64,000 nucleotides of DNA from assembly GCF_017497985.1 (NCBI RefSeq), contig NZ_JAGDFV010000010.1:1-64000 (forward strand). Reading direction: 5' to 3'. Source of the DNA: Meiothermus sp. CFH 77666. GTDB lineage: Bacteria; Deinococcota; Deinococci; Deinococcales; Thermaceae. The notes below the pieces were generated by a model. That model was not told where the DNA came from. It did no database searches and worked only from the letters and a program-made list of their open reading frames with translations. The stretch's first letter is position 1. Every line of letters starts with the position of its first letter. Below, one piece after another: positions 43,346-52,242 of the stretch. The translations under genes were made by a program, and so were the position numbers.

Positions 43346-44091
43346 ACTGCCAATTCCTTCACCCACTCGTAACCCTGCTCCTCGAGCTTCAGCGCCAGCT
43401 CGGGGCCGCCCGAGGTCACGATGCGGCCATCAATCATCACGTGAACCGCATCCGGCACAATGTAGTTGAGCAGACGCTGGTAGTGGGTGATCAACAGGGC
43501 GCCAAAGTTGGGGCCCCGCATGGCGTTCACGCCTCTGGCCACCACCTTCAAGGCGTCAATGTCCAGGCCGGAATCGGTCTCGTCCATGATGGCGTAGGTG
43601 GGTTCCAGCACCATCATGTGCATGATCTCGTTGCGCTTCTTCTCGCCCCCGGAGAAGCCATCGTTGAGGTAGCGGGTCAGAATGCTCTCGTCCCACTCGA
43701 GGGTCTGCAAGGCCTTTTGCAGTTTGCCGTAGAACTCCATCATGTCCACTTCGCCGCCCTTTTTGGCCTGCAGGGCCAAGCGCAGGAAGTTGGCGTTGGA
43801 CACCCCCGGCACCTCTACGGGGTACTGGAAAGCCAGGAACAGCCCCTTGCGGGCCCGTTCGTCGGCTTCCATCTCGAGGATGCTCTCCCCATCCATCAGG
43901 ATGTCGCCCCTGGTGATCTCGTAGCTGGGGTCACCGGCGATAATCTTCCCCAGGGTGCTCTTGCCCGCCCCGTTGGGCCCCATGACAGCATGGATCTGGC
44001 CTTTGGGCACGATCAGGTTGACTCCGTTCAGAATGGTCTCGCCATCCACGATTTTGGCGTGCAGGTTGCGGATTTCCAGTTGATTGACCAT
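43336..44091 (-). CDS. sufC: SufC ATPase
   Basis: A 251-residue ABC-type ATPase: Walker [13 protein letters not shown] near residue 35, signature GFSGGEKKRNEIMHMM near 145 and Walker B YAIMDETDSGLDIDAL near 166. LDIDALKVVARGVNAM is the SufC-specific continuation. It powers the SufBCD scaffold and has no membrane partner. ATG 44091 starts the protein; AAGGGG lies upstream. Its last codons are built from a heptad repeat. An operator-like repeat and promoter lie 30-90 bases upstream. Confidence 0.97.
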   Translation of the reverse strand: MVNQLEIRNLHAKIVDGETILNGVNLIVPKGQIHAVMGPNGAGKSTLGKIIAGDPSYEITRGDILMDGESILEMEADERARKGLFLAFQYPVEVPGVSNANFLRLALQAKKGGEVDMMEFYGKLQKALQTLEWDESILTRYLNDGFSGGEKKRNEIMHMMVLEPTYAIMDETDSGLDIDALKVVARGVNAMRGPNFGALLITHYQRLLNYIVPDAVHVMIDGRIVTSGGPELALKLEEQGYEWVKELAVTS

Positions 44092-44120
44092 GCTTTTCCC
44101 CTTTTGGTGTGGTGATCCCA

Positions 44121-44177
44121 ACTCTTACTGCGAATCACTCGCAATAAGAGTATAGGTTCTGCTGAGTAGAATGTATA
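44121..44177 (-). promoter_or_regulatory. suf promoter with a Fur-like inverted repeat
   Basis: Arms ACTCTTACTGCGA (44121-44133) and TCGCAATAAGAGT (44139-44151) are inverted with one mismatch around ATCAC. The core TGCGA-ATCAC-TCGCA resembles iron-regulator boxes of the Fur family. The left end of TATACT (44149-44154), with TATACA 17 bases upstream (44172-44177), overlaps the repeat, so binding would block the promoter. Confidence 0.6.
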
Positions 44178-44225
44178 GTAGTTCAGTCGGGATTCTTCAG
44201 ACCCGGCTCACAATCCAAACAAAAA

Positions 44226-45041
44226 TCAGGCAAAGCGCCGCTGTAAACCCGCCGACTGCACGATGTTGGCGGCAATTTCTTCGATGGAGGCGCTGGTGGT
44301 ATCGAAGTAACGAACCCCCAGCCGCCTGAACAGCTGCTCGGCCCGGCGCACCTCGTACTCGCACTGTTCCAGCGAAGCGTAGCGACTGCCCGGCTTCCGC
44401 TGGGTGCGAATCTGGTGCAGCCGAGCAGGATGAATGGTCAGGCCAAAGATTTTGTCTTTGTGGGCCTTGATGGGTTCGGGCAGGGTCTCCCGCTCGAAGT
44501 CGTCCTCGGCCAGGGGGTAGTTGGAGGCTCGCAGGCCGTACTGCATACCAAGGAAGAGGCAGGTCGGGGTCTTGCCGGCCCGACTGACCCCCACCAGGAT
44601 CACGTCGGCCATCTGGTAGTAGCGCTCGCCCAGGCCATCGTCGGTGGCTAGGGCGAAGTCCACTGCATCAATGCGGGTGAAGTAGGTGTTGTCGCTAATG
44701 CTGTGAAGTCGCCCGACCCGGCCTGTAGGGGGCTGCCCCAGTTCACGCTCCAGCTCCCCCAGGTAGCTGCGAAACAGGTCAAAGTGCAGGGCTGGAGCCG
44801 TTTTGAGTTGGTCATTTAACGCCGGATTGGCCAGGGTCGAAAACACGATGGGCCGCAGCCGATCGCGCTCGTAAATCGCGTTTATTTCGTACACAAGGCT
44901 ATAAACCTCTTCTTCGGTGTTGGTGAAGGGCCGCGTTACGTACCGAAACTGCACGGCCTCAAACTGGGCCAGAAGACTCCGTGCAACCGACTCTGCGGTC
45001 AGGCCCGTATGGTCTGAGACAATAAAAACCGTTCGCTCCAT
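44226..45041 (-). CDS. PEP synthetase regulatory protein (kinase/pyrophosphorylase, DUF299)
   Basis: A 271-residue protein. [23 protein letters not shown] at the N-terminus and [22 protein letters not shown] (P-loop GVSRAGKT, near residue 145) are diagnostic of the DUF299 family. Such enzymes switch PEP synthase off by phosphorylating a threonine next to its catalytic histidine with ADP as donor and on by phosphorolysis. The PEP synthase gene lies divergently 136 bases away, which fits. ATG 45041 is chosen before [10 protein letters not shown]. Confidence 0.93.
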   Translation of the reverse strand: MERTVFIVSDHTGLTAESVARSLLAQFEAVQFRYVTRPFTNTEEEVYSLVYEINAIYERDRLRPIVFSTLANPALNDQLKTAPALHFDLFRSYLGELERELGQPPTGRVGRLHSISDNTYFTRIDAVDFALATDDGLGERYYQMADVILVGVSRAGKTPTCLFLGMQYGLRASNYPLAEDDFERETLPEPIKAHKDKIFGLTIHPARLHQIRTQRKPGSRYASLEQCEYEVRRAEQLFRRLGVRYFDTTSASIEEIAANIVQSAGLQRRFA

Positions 45042-45072
45042 AGCGTCCTCTGTCATAACAGTGTAGTTTATG

Positions 45073-45092
45073 TGTGTAGCTCCAATTACACA
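45073..45092. promoter_or_regulatory. Inverted repeat between the ppsA and its regulator gene
   Basis: TGTGTA (45073-45078) and TACACA (45087-45092) are inverted around an 8-base centre, with a further GTGTAG copy at 45061. The site lies in the shared divergent promoter region. A CRP-like or other dimeric regulator could bind; no owner can be named. Confidence 0.35.
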
Positions 45093-45177
45093 GGGCTTCA
45101 GGCTATAGCTACACCAAACCTGACCTCTCCTCTTTACTGCTCCCCCAAACTACCATCAACTGCAACGAGGTGCGGCT

Positions 45178-47550
45178 ATGAGCTATATTCGCTGGTTCGA
45201 GACGCTGGGCATGAAAGACCTGGAAGTTGTAGGGGGCAAGAACGCCTCCATCGGCGAGATGATCAGCAACCTCTCCCAGGCTGGGGTGCGGGTTCCGGGG
45301 GGGTTTGCCACCACGGCAGCGGCCTTCCGCGAGTTCTTGCAGCATAACCACCTGGTCGAACGCATCAACACCGCCCTAGGCCAGCTAGACACCAACGATG
45401 TGGACGAGCTGGCCCGCGTAGGGGCTGAAATTCGAAGCTGGGTCGAGGGCGCCGAGCTACCCAAGGCGCTAGAGGTAGCCATTGTAGATGCCTACATTCG
45501 CCTCGAGTCCGCCTCTAAGGGCGGGCTTTCTGTTGCGGTGCGCTCGAGCGCCACCGCCGAAGACCTGCCCGAGGCCAGCTTTGCGGGGCAACAAGAAACC
45601 TTCCTGAACGTTAAGGGCATCGAAAGTGTGCTTTTGCACATCAAAAAGGTCTTTGCCTCGCTCTACAACGACCGGGCCATTGCCTACCGCGTCCACCACG
45701 GGTTTGCCCACGAGGAGGTGGCCCTCTCGGCAGGGGTTCAGCGCATGGTGCGGAGCGACCTGGGGGCCAGTGGGGTGGCCTTCACCCTGGATACCGAATC
45801 GGGCTTCCGCGATGCGATCTTCATCACCTCGAGCTATGGGCTGGGCGAGCTGCTGGTGCAGGGCGCGGTAAACCCGGACGAGTTTTACGTTTACAAAAAA
45901 GGGCTGGCCGAGGGGCGCAACACCATTCTGCAGCGCACCCTGGGCAGCAAACTCCAGAAAATGATCTACGCCGGCGAGGGTCAGGGCGTTCAGGCCATCG
46001 AGACCACGGCTGCCGAACGCGCTAGCTTTTCCATTACCGATGCGGATGTGCTCGAGCTGGCCAAACAAGCCCTACTGATTGAACAGCACTACGGCAGACC
46101 CATGGACATCGAGTGGGCTAAAGACGGACTGGATGGGCAAATTTACATTTTGCAGGCCCGCCCCGAGACCGTGCAGAGCCGGGTGAACCGGGTTATTGAA
46201 CGTTTTGAGATGAAGGAACGGGGTACGGTTCTGGTCACAGGCCGGGCGGTTGGTCAGCGGATTGGGGCCGGCCCGGTGCGGGTCATTCAGCACCCCCGCG
46301 AGATGAACCGGGTGCAGGAGGGCGATGTGCTGGTCGCCGACATGACCGACCCCGACTGGGAGCCGGTGATGAAAAAGGCCGCAGCCATCGTGACCAACCG
46401 GGGCGGGCGCACCTGCCACGCGGCCATTGTGGCCCGGGAGCTGGGCATTCCGGCGGTGGTGGGAGCCGCCGGGGCTACCGAGGTACTCCAGGATGGGCAG
46501 ACCGTCACGGTCTCCTGCGCCGAGGGGGACGTGGGCCGGGTTTACACGGGCAGCCCGCGCTTTGAAGTGCAGCGCATCGAGCTCGACAAGATGCCCCCCA
46601 TCCCCACCAAAATCATGATGAACGTGGCCTCGCCCGAGCGGGCTTTCAGCTTTGCCAACCTGCCCAACGCGGGGGTGGGGCTGGCCCGGCTCGAGTTCAT
46701 CATCAACAACACCATCGGCATCCACCCCAAAGCGCTTTTGGAGTTCGACCGGCTTCCGGAGAACCTGAAAACGGAGATTGCCCGCCGAACCGCAGGTTAC
46801 GAAAGCCCGGTGGCCTTCTACCGCGAAAAGCTCGCCGAGGGAATCAGCATGATTGCGGCGGCCTTTGCGCCTAACCCGGTGATCGTGCGGCTCTCGGACT
46901 TCAAGTCCAACGAGTACGCCCACCTGCTGGGCGGCACCCGCTACGAGCCCAAAGAGGAAAACCCCATGATCGGCTTCCGGGGAGCTTCGCGCTACCGCTC
47001 GCCCGAGTTCGCCGAGGCCTTTGCCCTGGAGTGCCAGGCCATCCGCGAGGTGCGTGAGGCCAAGGGCCTCCAGAACGTGTGGGTCATGGTGCCTTTCGTG
47101 CGCACCGTCAAGGAGGCCCAGGCCGTGCTGGAAATCCTCGAGAATAACGGCCTCGAGCGGGGCAAGGACGGGCTCAAAATTGTCATGATGTGTGAAGTGC
47201 CGTCGAACGCCATTCTGGCCGAGCAGTTCCTGGAGCTCTTCGACGGCTTCTCGATTGGCTCCAACGACCTCACCCAGCTTACCCTGGCCCTGGACCGCGA
47301 CTCGGGGCTGGTGGCCGACCTCTTCAACGAGCAGGACGAGGCCGTCAAGTTTCTGCTCTCGCGAGCCATCCAGACTGCCAAGCGCATGGACAAGTACATC
47401 GGCATCTGCGGGCAGGGCCCCTCCGACCACCCGGAGCTGGCCCTCTGGCTGGTGCAACAGGGTATCGAGAGCATCTCACTCAACCCCGACAGCGTGCTCG
47501 AGACCTGGCTTTTCCTGGCCGAAGAGACCCAGACCCTGGCCGGGGGCTAG
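45178..47550 (+). CDS. ppsA: Phosphoenolpyruvate synthase
   Basis: A 790-residue pyruvate, water dikinase. The N-terminal ATP-grasp part holds [20 protein letters not shown] and [24 protein letters not shown]. The phosphohistidine is in [21 protein letters not shown] (near residue 420). The C-terminal PEP-binding barrel has [20 protein letters not shown] and [16 protein letters not shown]. It turns pyruvate, ATP and water into PEP for gluconeogenesis. Its divergent neighbour encodes the matching regulator. The stop overlaps the iolR-like stop in a shared CTAG. Confidence 0.97.
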   Translation: MSYIRWFETLGMKDLEVVGGKNASIGEMISNLSQAGVRVPGGFATTAAAFREFLQHNHLVERINTALGQLDTNDVDELARVGAEIRSWVEGAELPKALEVAIVDAYIRLESASKGGLSVAVRSSATAEDLPEASFAGQQETFLNVKGIESVLLHIKKVFASLYNDRAIAYRVHHGFAHEEVALSAGVQRMVRSDLGASGVAFTLDTESGFRDAIFITSSYGLGELLVQGAVNPDEFYVYKKGLAEGRNTILQRTLGSKLQKMIYAGEGQGVQAIETTAAERASFSITDADVLELAKQALLIEQHYGRPMDIEWAKDGLDGQIYILQARPETVQSRVNRVIERFEMKERGTVLVTGRAVGQRIGAGPVRVIQHPREMNRVQEGDVLVADMTDPDWEPVMKKAAAIVTNRGGRTCHAAIVARELGIPAVVGAAGATEVLQDGQTVTVSCAEGDVGRVYTGSPRFEVQRIELDKMPPIPTKIMMNVASPERAFSFANLPNAGVGLARLEFIINNTIGIHPKALLEFDRLPENLKTEIARRTAGYESPVAFYREKLAEGISMIAAAFAPNPVIVRLSDFKSNEYAHLLGGTRYEPKEENPMIGFRGASRYRSPEFAEAFALECQAIREVREAKGLQNVWVMVPFVRTVKEAQAVLEILENNGLERGKDGLKIVMMCEVPSNAILAEQFLELFDGFSIGSNDLTQLTLALDRDSGLVADLFNEQDEAVKFLLSRAIQTAKRMDKYIGICGQGPSDHPELALWLVQQGIESISLNPDSVLETWLFLAEETQTLAGG

Positions 47551-48344
47551 CCCGCTCGGGCTACGCCGGAAGGCCCTTCCGGCAGGGCCCTGTAGCAGGC
47601 GTGGCCGTGGCGCTCGAGTTCGGCCATGAACTCCGGGGGAGCCCCGGTGTCGGTGATGAGCAGGCCTACCTCCGACAGGGCTGCAAAGCTTGCCAGGGTG
47701 GCCCGGCCCAGCTTGCTGCTGTCTACCAGGGCGATGGCGGTATCGGCAGCTTTGAGCATGGCCTGTTTGGTCTGGGCCTCGTAGGGGTTGGGGGTGGTGT
47801 AGCCCTTGCCGATGGAGACCCCGGTAGCGCACATGAAGGCCTTGTCCGCGTGGTAGGCCTCGAGGATCCGAACTGCCGCCGGGCCTATGAGGGCCATGCT
47901 GTGGTGACGCAACTGCCCGCCGGTGAGCAGAATTTCCCACTGGGTGTCGGCCAGCTCGCTGGCGATGGGAATAGAGTTGGTGATGATGTAAAGCGAGCGA
48001 AAGTGTCGCTTCAGCAGCCGAGCCAGCAGCAGGGTGGTGCTGCCGGAATCCAAAATCAGGGTGTCGGCCTCCTCGATGTACGCCAGAGCCGCCTGCACGA
48101 TGGCCTGCTTCTCGGCCTGCTGGAGGTTGACCTTCTCGCGGAAGGAGGGGTTAAACAGGCTTTTATGGGTGTATGTAGCCCCACCGTGGGTGCGGTGCAG
48201 CAGGCCGCGGGCCTCGAGCTCGGTCAAGTCTTTGCGGATGGTCACGTGGCTCACCCCAAACCGCTCGACCAGGTCGTCTACCAGCACCGAGCCTTTTTGC
48301 TCCAGCAGGGTGATGATCTGACTGCGGCGCTGCTCAGCCTTCAT
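47547..48344 (-). CDS. DeoR-family regulator of the inositol operon
   Basis: A 265-residue DeoR/GlpR-type repressor. The helix-turn-helix is at about residues 18-40 ([21 protein letters not shown]), then the effector domain of the sugar-phosphate-isomerase type ([34 protein letters not shown]). The family uses phosphorylated sugars as inducers, so a phosphorylated inositol breakdown product is plausible. It is the last gene of the operon: ATG 48344 overlaps the iolB stop in ATGA. Sites with TTTCG repeats near the promoter at 58237-58315 could be its targets. Confidence 0.88.
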   Translation of the reverse strand: MKAEQRRSQIITLLEQKGSVLVDDLVERFGVSHVTIRKDLTELEARGLLHRTHGGATYTHKSLFNPSFREKVNLQQAEKQAIVQAALAYIEEADTLILDSGSTTLLLARLLKRHFRSLYIITNSIPIASELADTQWEILLTGGQLRHHSMALIGPAAVRILEAYHADKAFMCATGVSIGKGYTTPNPYEAQTKQAMLKAADTAIALVDSSKLGRATLASFAALSEVGLLITDTGAPPEFMAELERHGHACYRALPEGPSGVARAG

Positions 48345-49171
48345 CGGCTACTTAGCTTACCAAAAGGTATTGCCAAGGGCTGGCCCGCCCAGTCCTGGCG
48401 CATCCAGGCCCAGGCAGGGTCATCTACCGGGGGGGTAGCGCGGGCCTCGAAGCAGGCTTCTCCGGCCATGTAGTTAAGGTAGTAGACGTTGGAGCCGGGG
48501 GCCGCCGCTACAGGGTGGTAGCCTCTGGGGGCCAGGATCAAGTCACCGTCCTGGGCCAGTAAAAGCTCGTCCAGGCCGTCCTCGGGGCTGTAGTTGCGGT
48601 GGATAGCGAAGCCGTTAGAGGGCTTGATTTTGTAGTAGTAGGTCTCTTCGATGTAGAGCGAGCCCATGCGCCCGTCGTGCCGGTGGGGCGGCCAGCCCGA
48701 CCAGAACCCCGAAGGCGTGTAGACCTCATACAGAATCAGTCGCTCGGCGGGCAGGTGGGATCCCAGGATGTGGTTCACCTGGCGCAGGGCGTTGGCCCCG
48801 CCACGCATTTCTACCTTCATTTCCTCAGGGCGAAACAGGCGCATTGGGTAGCGTCCCTCCGCAGGGGCTCCTCCCAGGGCCAGTTCGGCCTGGCTCTGGG
48901 CGGTCAGTCGGTAAGCCGTACCGGGCGGCAGGTAAAGCACGCTGGGCAGCTCGCTGAACACATCTTTGCGGCCCATCTCGAATACCTGCCCCCCAGCCTC
49001 CACCTGTATCCGGCCCGAGAGCGGTACCAGGGCCACCTCCTGTCCTTCGGTGTGGCCAGCTTCCTGTTCGCCCACCCCCAGGGCCAACGCCCGAAAAAAG
49101 AGATATTTCCAGTCCGGGTGCGGCCCCACTTCCACCAAAACCTGCCCAGATTGGGGTTTATAGTGGTTCAT
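48341..49171 (-). CDS. iolB: 5-deoxy-glucuronate isomerase
   Basis: A 276-residue cupin-type isomerase. NYSPEDGLDELLLAQDGDLILAPRGYHPVAAAPG and SGWPPHRHDGRM are hallmarks; the second carries the metal-binding HxH. It converts 5-deoxy-glucuronate to 2-deoxy-5-keto-gluconate, after IolD. Start ATG 49171 overlaps the iolG stop (ATGA), and the stop overlaps the regulator start (ATGA), so three genes are translationally coupled. Confidence 0.95.
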   Translation of the reverse strand: MNHYKPQSGQVLVEVGPHPDWKYLFFRALALGVGEQEAGHTEGQEVALVPLSGRIQVEAGGQVFEMGRKDVFSELPSVLYLPPGTAYRLTAQSQAELALGGAPAEGRYPMRLFRPEEMKVEMRGGANALRQVNHILGSHLPAERLILYEVYTPSGFWSGWPPHRHDGRMGSLYIEETYYYKIKPSNGFAIHRNYSPEDGLDELLLAQDGDLILAPRGYHPVAAAPGSNVYYLNYMAGEACFEARATPPVDDPAWAWMRQDWAGQPLAIPFGKLSSR

Positions 49172-50172
49172 ACCACCTCCTGAAGCAGTACAATGCGGTT
49201 TTCTTTGAGGCTTCGGGAGGCCGCCAGCGCAATGCGGAGCGACTCGAGGGCATCCTTGGGCCCTGGGCTAGGAGAGCGCCCTTCAGCAAGGGCCTGGAAA
49301 AAAGCGGTGAGCTCGAGGCGGTAGGCTTCTTTGAAGCGATCCATAAAGAAGTGGTAGTGGTCGGCCTGCACACCCGCCTGGTAGCGCCACAGGGGGGTTT
49401 TGGGAGTGGCGTCCATCACCAGCTTACCCTCAGCACCAAACACCTCCGTACGCACGTCGTAGCCGTAGACCGCCCGTCTGGAGTTCTGGATGACCCCCAA
49501 AGCCCCGTTGGTAAAGCGCAGGGAGAGGTTGGTGGTGTCCACGTCGCCAATTTCGCCAATCCGGGGGTCTACCCGCACGGCCCCCCAGGCATGCACGGCT
49601 TCTACTTCGCCCACCAGGTAGCGGGCGCAATCAATGTCGTGAATGGACTGGTCTACGAAGATGCCACCGGAGGTTTTGAGGTAGTCCAGTGGAGCCGGGG
49701 CCGGGTCGCGCATGACCGAGATAAACTGCTCCACCGGCCCAATCTCGCCCGCCTCAATGCGGCGCCTGGCCTCCAGGTAGGGGGGGTCGTAGCGACGCTG
49801 GAAGCCAATCTGGAAGGGCACGCCCCTTTCCTCTACCAGTTGCATAACCCGTCGGGTCTCGGCCAGGTCTTTGGCCACCGGCTTCTCGCAGAAGATGGCC
49901 TTGCCCACCAGGGCCGCCGCTTCGATGCAGCGGGCGTGAGTGTCGGTCGGAGTGACGATCACCACCGCCTCCACGCCCGGGTGCTGGATGGCTTCCAGAG
50001 GTTCCGCGTAGACTTTCTCGGCCCTCAGCAGCGCGCGAGCCACCTCCGCTGCTTCCAGATTGGGATCAGCTACCGCCAGCACCCGGGCCTCGGGCAGGGC
50101 CATCAGGGTACGGGCGTGTTCCATGCCCATCCGACCAGCGCCCAGCAGGGCCACACCAAACGATTTGTTCAC
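49168..50172 (-). CDS. iolG: Gfo/Idh/MocA dehydrogenase, inositol dehydrogenase-like (copy 1)
   Basis: A 334-residue oxidoreductase. ALLGAGRMGMEHARTLMAL is the NAD-binding motif, and FCEKPVAKDL near residue 91 and FQIGFQRRYDPPY follow; SIHDIDCARYLVGEV contains the catalytic aspartate and histidine pair of the inositol dehydrogenase group. It is likely to oxidise myo-inositol or an isomer to the inosose. Start is GTG 50172: GGAGG lies 5 bases upstream and no in-frame ATG fits. The other iolG-like gene is at 54196. Confidence 0.87.
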   Translation of the reverse strand: MNKSFGVALLGAGRMGMEHARTLMALPEARVLAVADPNLEAAEVARALLRAEKVYAEPLEAIQHPGVEAVVIVTPTDTHARCIEAAALVGKAIFCEKPVAKDLAETRRVMQLVEERGVPFQIGFQRRYDPPYLEARRRIEAGEIGPVEQFISVMRDPAPAPLDYLKTSGGIFVDQSIHDIDCARYLVGEVEAVHAWGAVRVDPRIGEIGDVDTTNLSLRFTNGALGVIQNSRRAVYGYDVRTEVFGAEGKLVMDATPKTPLWRYQAGVQADHYHFFMDRFKEAYRLELTAFFQALAEGRSPSPGPKDALESLRIALAASRSLKENRIVLLQEVV

Positions 50173-50215
50173 ACTTCCTCCTTGGCTCGAGGTTCCTTCT
50201 CTTGGGCAGCGCATC

Positions 50216-51226
50216 CTAGAACCCCCCCCTGTCCTCAATAAACCGCATCACCTCGTCGAGGTAGGGTGTGAAGTCAGCGCAACCGATACGGGTCACCACA
50301 ATGGCCCCGCAAGCGTTGCCTATGCGCGCGCATCTGTACCAGTCCCAGGCCTGCAGATACCCGTAGATGAACCCGGCAGCAAAGGCGTCGCCGGCTCCCA
50401 GGATGCTCACCGCCTCCACCGGAAAGCCGGGAACCGGAATGACTTCTCCCGAGGGCAGGTGAACCTCCGAACCCTTAGCCCCCCGTTTCACTACGAGCGC
50501 CCTAACACCTCGCTCGAGCAAGGCCCGGATGCTGGCCTGCAAATCGCCCCGGATTTCTGGCGCAGTAATCTGCGAGTGGCGGATGGTGAGATCTTCCTGG
50601 CGGCGCAGCATGGCCGCGTTGACCTCCTCCTCGGTGCCGATGGCAATGTCCACCAGGGGCAGCAAAGCCCGCACCATCAGGCCGTAGGCTCGGGGGTCGT
50701 GCCAGGCATCAGCGCGAAAGTCTAGGTCCAGAAAAACCGTCAGGCCCAGGGCTCTAGCCTGTTCGGCAGCGTAAAAAGTGGCACTGCGGCTCGGCTCCTT
50801 GGCTAGCGCTGCGCCCGAGAGCTGCACCGCACGAGCCTCGGAGAGCGGCAGAGCCACCACATCGTCAATGGTGAGCTGTATGTCGGCGGCATTCTCGCGG
50901 TAGAAGGTGATGGGGAAGCGGCCTGGGGGCTCGATGCCCAGCAGCACCGCCGGGGTACGGGTGCCTTGCTTGATCGGGATAAAGCGGGTCTCCACCCCTT
51001 CTCGCCGCAGCCGCTCCACCACAAACTCCCCCACCTTATCGGGGCCCACAGCTGTCAGCAAGGCCGTACGCAGGCCTAACCGGCGCGCTCCCACCGCAAT
51101 GTTCAGCGGGCTACCGCCGATGTATGCGCCAAAACGCTGGATGTCGGGGAAGGCCATTCCCAGGTCGAGGGAATACAGGTCAATGGAGCAGCGGCCCATG
51201 GTGATAAGGTCAAAATCTGATTTCAC
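50216..51226 (-). CDS. iolC: 5-dehydro-2-deoxygluconokinase
   Basis: A 336-residue PfkB-type carbohydrate kinase. FGAYIGGSPLNIAVGARRLGLR (two-glycine hinge), RGAKGSEVHL and SILGAGDAFAAGFIYGYLQAW (catalytic GAGD, near residue 294) are present. It phosphorylates 2-deoxy-5-keto-gluconate. GTG 51226 is chosen because GAGGTG precedes it by about 6 bases, with no ATG before residue 13. The gene lacks an aldolase fusion, and no iolJ gene lies nearby. Confidence 0.92.
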   Translation of the reverse strand: MKSDFDLITMGRCSIDLYSLDLGMAFPDIQRFGAYIGGSPLNIAVGARRLGLRTALLTAVGPDKVGEFVVERLRREGVETRFIPIKQGTRTPAVLLGIEPPGRFPITFYRENAADIQLTIDDVVALPLSEARAVQLSGAALAKEPSRSATFYAAEQARALGLTVFLDLDFRADAWHDPRAYGLMVRALLPLVDIAIGTEEEVNAAMLRRQEDLTIRHSQITAPEIRGDLQASIRALLERGVRALVVKRGAKGSEVHLPSGEVIPVPGFPVEAVSILGAGDAFAAGFIYGYLQAWDWYRCARIGNACGAIVVTRIGCADFTPYLDEVMRFIEDRGGF

Positions 51227-51236
51227 GCCCACACCT

Positions 51237-52166
51237 CTAAAAACTGGTGACCGCCTGCAGATATTCCCGGTTGCGCCTGGCGCTCTCCTTGGGTTCGCCC
51301 ATGCCGGGCAGCACGTCCTGCTCCACCGTAATCCAGCCATCGTAGCCTAGCGACGTCAGCTTTCTGGTCACCGCGCCAAAGTCGATCTGGCCCTTGCCCA
51401 GCTCGCAGAACACGCCCTTGCCGACGGCCTCCTTGTAGTTCCAGCCCTTCTCGCGGGCCTCGGCGGCGATACCGGGGTGGCAGTCCTTGTAGTGGACGTA
51501 CCAGATTCGTTCACGGAAGCGCTCGAGGCCCTCCAGCACTTCAGAGGGCTCGTTGGCGCCTGTCCCGTAGAGGTAGTGGCCCGTGTCGAACACCAGCCCA
51601 ATGATTGTGCCGTCGGTGTGCTCGAGGAAGGCTTCGATCTCCCAGGGGGCCTCGACGTACCCCGCGCAGTGGTGGTGGAACACCGTGCGCAGGCCGGTCT
51701 CGTCGTGGACGGCCCTGGCGATGCGCTCCGCCCCCGAGGCGAAGACCTTCCACTGCTGGGCGCTGGGGCTCATCTCGGGCCGGACGCGCCCGGCGTTCTC
51801 GAAGCGCACCCTGTCGCGGCTGTGCTCGTCGGCCAGCACCACGAAGGGCTGCCAGCCGTCGCCCACGTCTGCCACGCTCTTCAACAGGCGGGCCGTGCGC
51901 AGCACCCGCTGCTCGCCTGCGGCATGAAGGGCGGGCTCGAGCAGGTAGACCCCCTCGTAGGCCCCCAGCATGGTCAGGCCGCGCGAGGTGAGCTCGAACC
52001 GCAACCGCTCGGGGTCGGTGGGCATGTAGCCCCAGTCGCCCAGCTCGGTCCCGTCATAGCCGGTGGCCTTGAGTTCGTCGAGCATCTGGCTATAGCCGAT
52101 GCCCTGCCCCCACCCCTCGATGGTGCCCCAACTGCACGGTGCGTTGCCAAAACGGATTGCCATCAT
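51237..52166 (-). CDS. iolE: Inosose dehydratase-type sugar isomerase/epimerase
   Basis: A 309-residue xylose-isomerase-like TIM barrel. IRFGNAPCSWGTIEGWGQGIGYSQMLDELKATGYDGTELGDWGYMP, VFHHHCAGYVEAP, GLVFDTGHYLYG and GWITVEQDVLPG carry the metal-binding acidic and histidine residues of the IolE/IolI group. In the operon it would dehydrate inosose to the diketone used by IolD. The related IolI isomerase is the main alternative. Two ATGs in a row occur at 52166 and 52163. Confidence 0.85.
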   Translation of the reverse strand: MMAIRFGNAPCSWGTIEGWGQGIGYSQMLDELKATGYDGTELGDWGYMPTDPERLRFELTSRGLTMLGAYEGVYLLEPALHAAGEQRVLRTARLLKSVADVGDGWQPFVVLADEHSRDRVRFENAGRVRPEMSPSAQQWKVFASGAERIARAVHDETGLRTVFHHHCAGYVEAPWEIEAFLEHTDGTIIGLVFDTGHYLYGTGANEPSEVLEGLERFRERIWYVHYKDCHPGIAAEAREKGWNYKEAVGKGVFCELGKGQIDFGAVTRKLTSLGYDGWITVEQDVLPGMGEPKESARRNREYLQAVTSF

Positions 52167-52207
52167 TCAGTGTTCCTTTCGCATGAGTGCCGGCGCCTTC
52201 ACCAAGG

Positions 52208-52242
52208 GCTCAGGTCATAAGCGTTTGGTATCTAGCTTCTCC
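52208..52242. repeat. Degenerate heptad-register repeat between iolE and iolD
   Basis: Five 7-base units (GCTCAGG, TCATAAG, CGTTTGG, TATCTAG, CTTCTCC) end at the iolD stop. They resemble the CAGGTC-type arrays at 28638 and 54144 but are strongly decayed. Confidence 0.35.

Noticed and set aside
45469-47483. Minus-strand frames under ppsA (199, 461 and 163 codons)
   Set aside because: They lie wholly within the certain ppsA gene and show no domain.
47551-47600. Short inverted stretch behind ppsA as a terminator
   Set aside because: It lies inside the coding end of the regulator gene and has no T-run.
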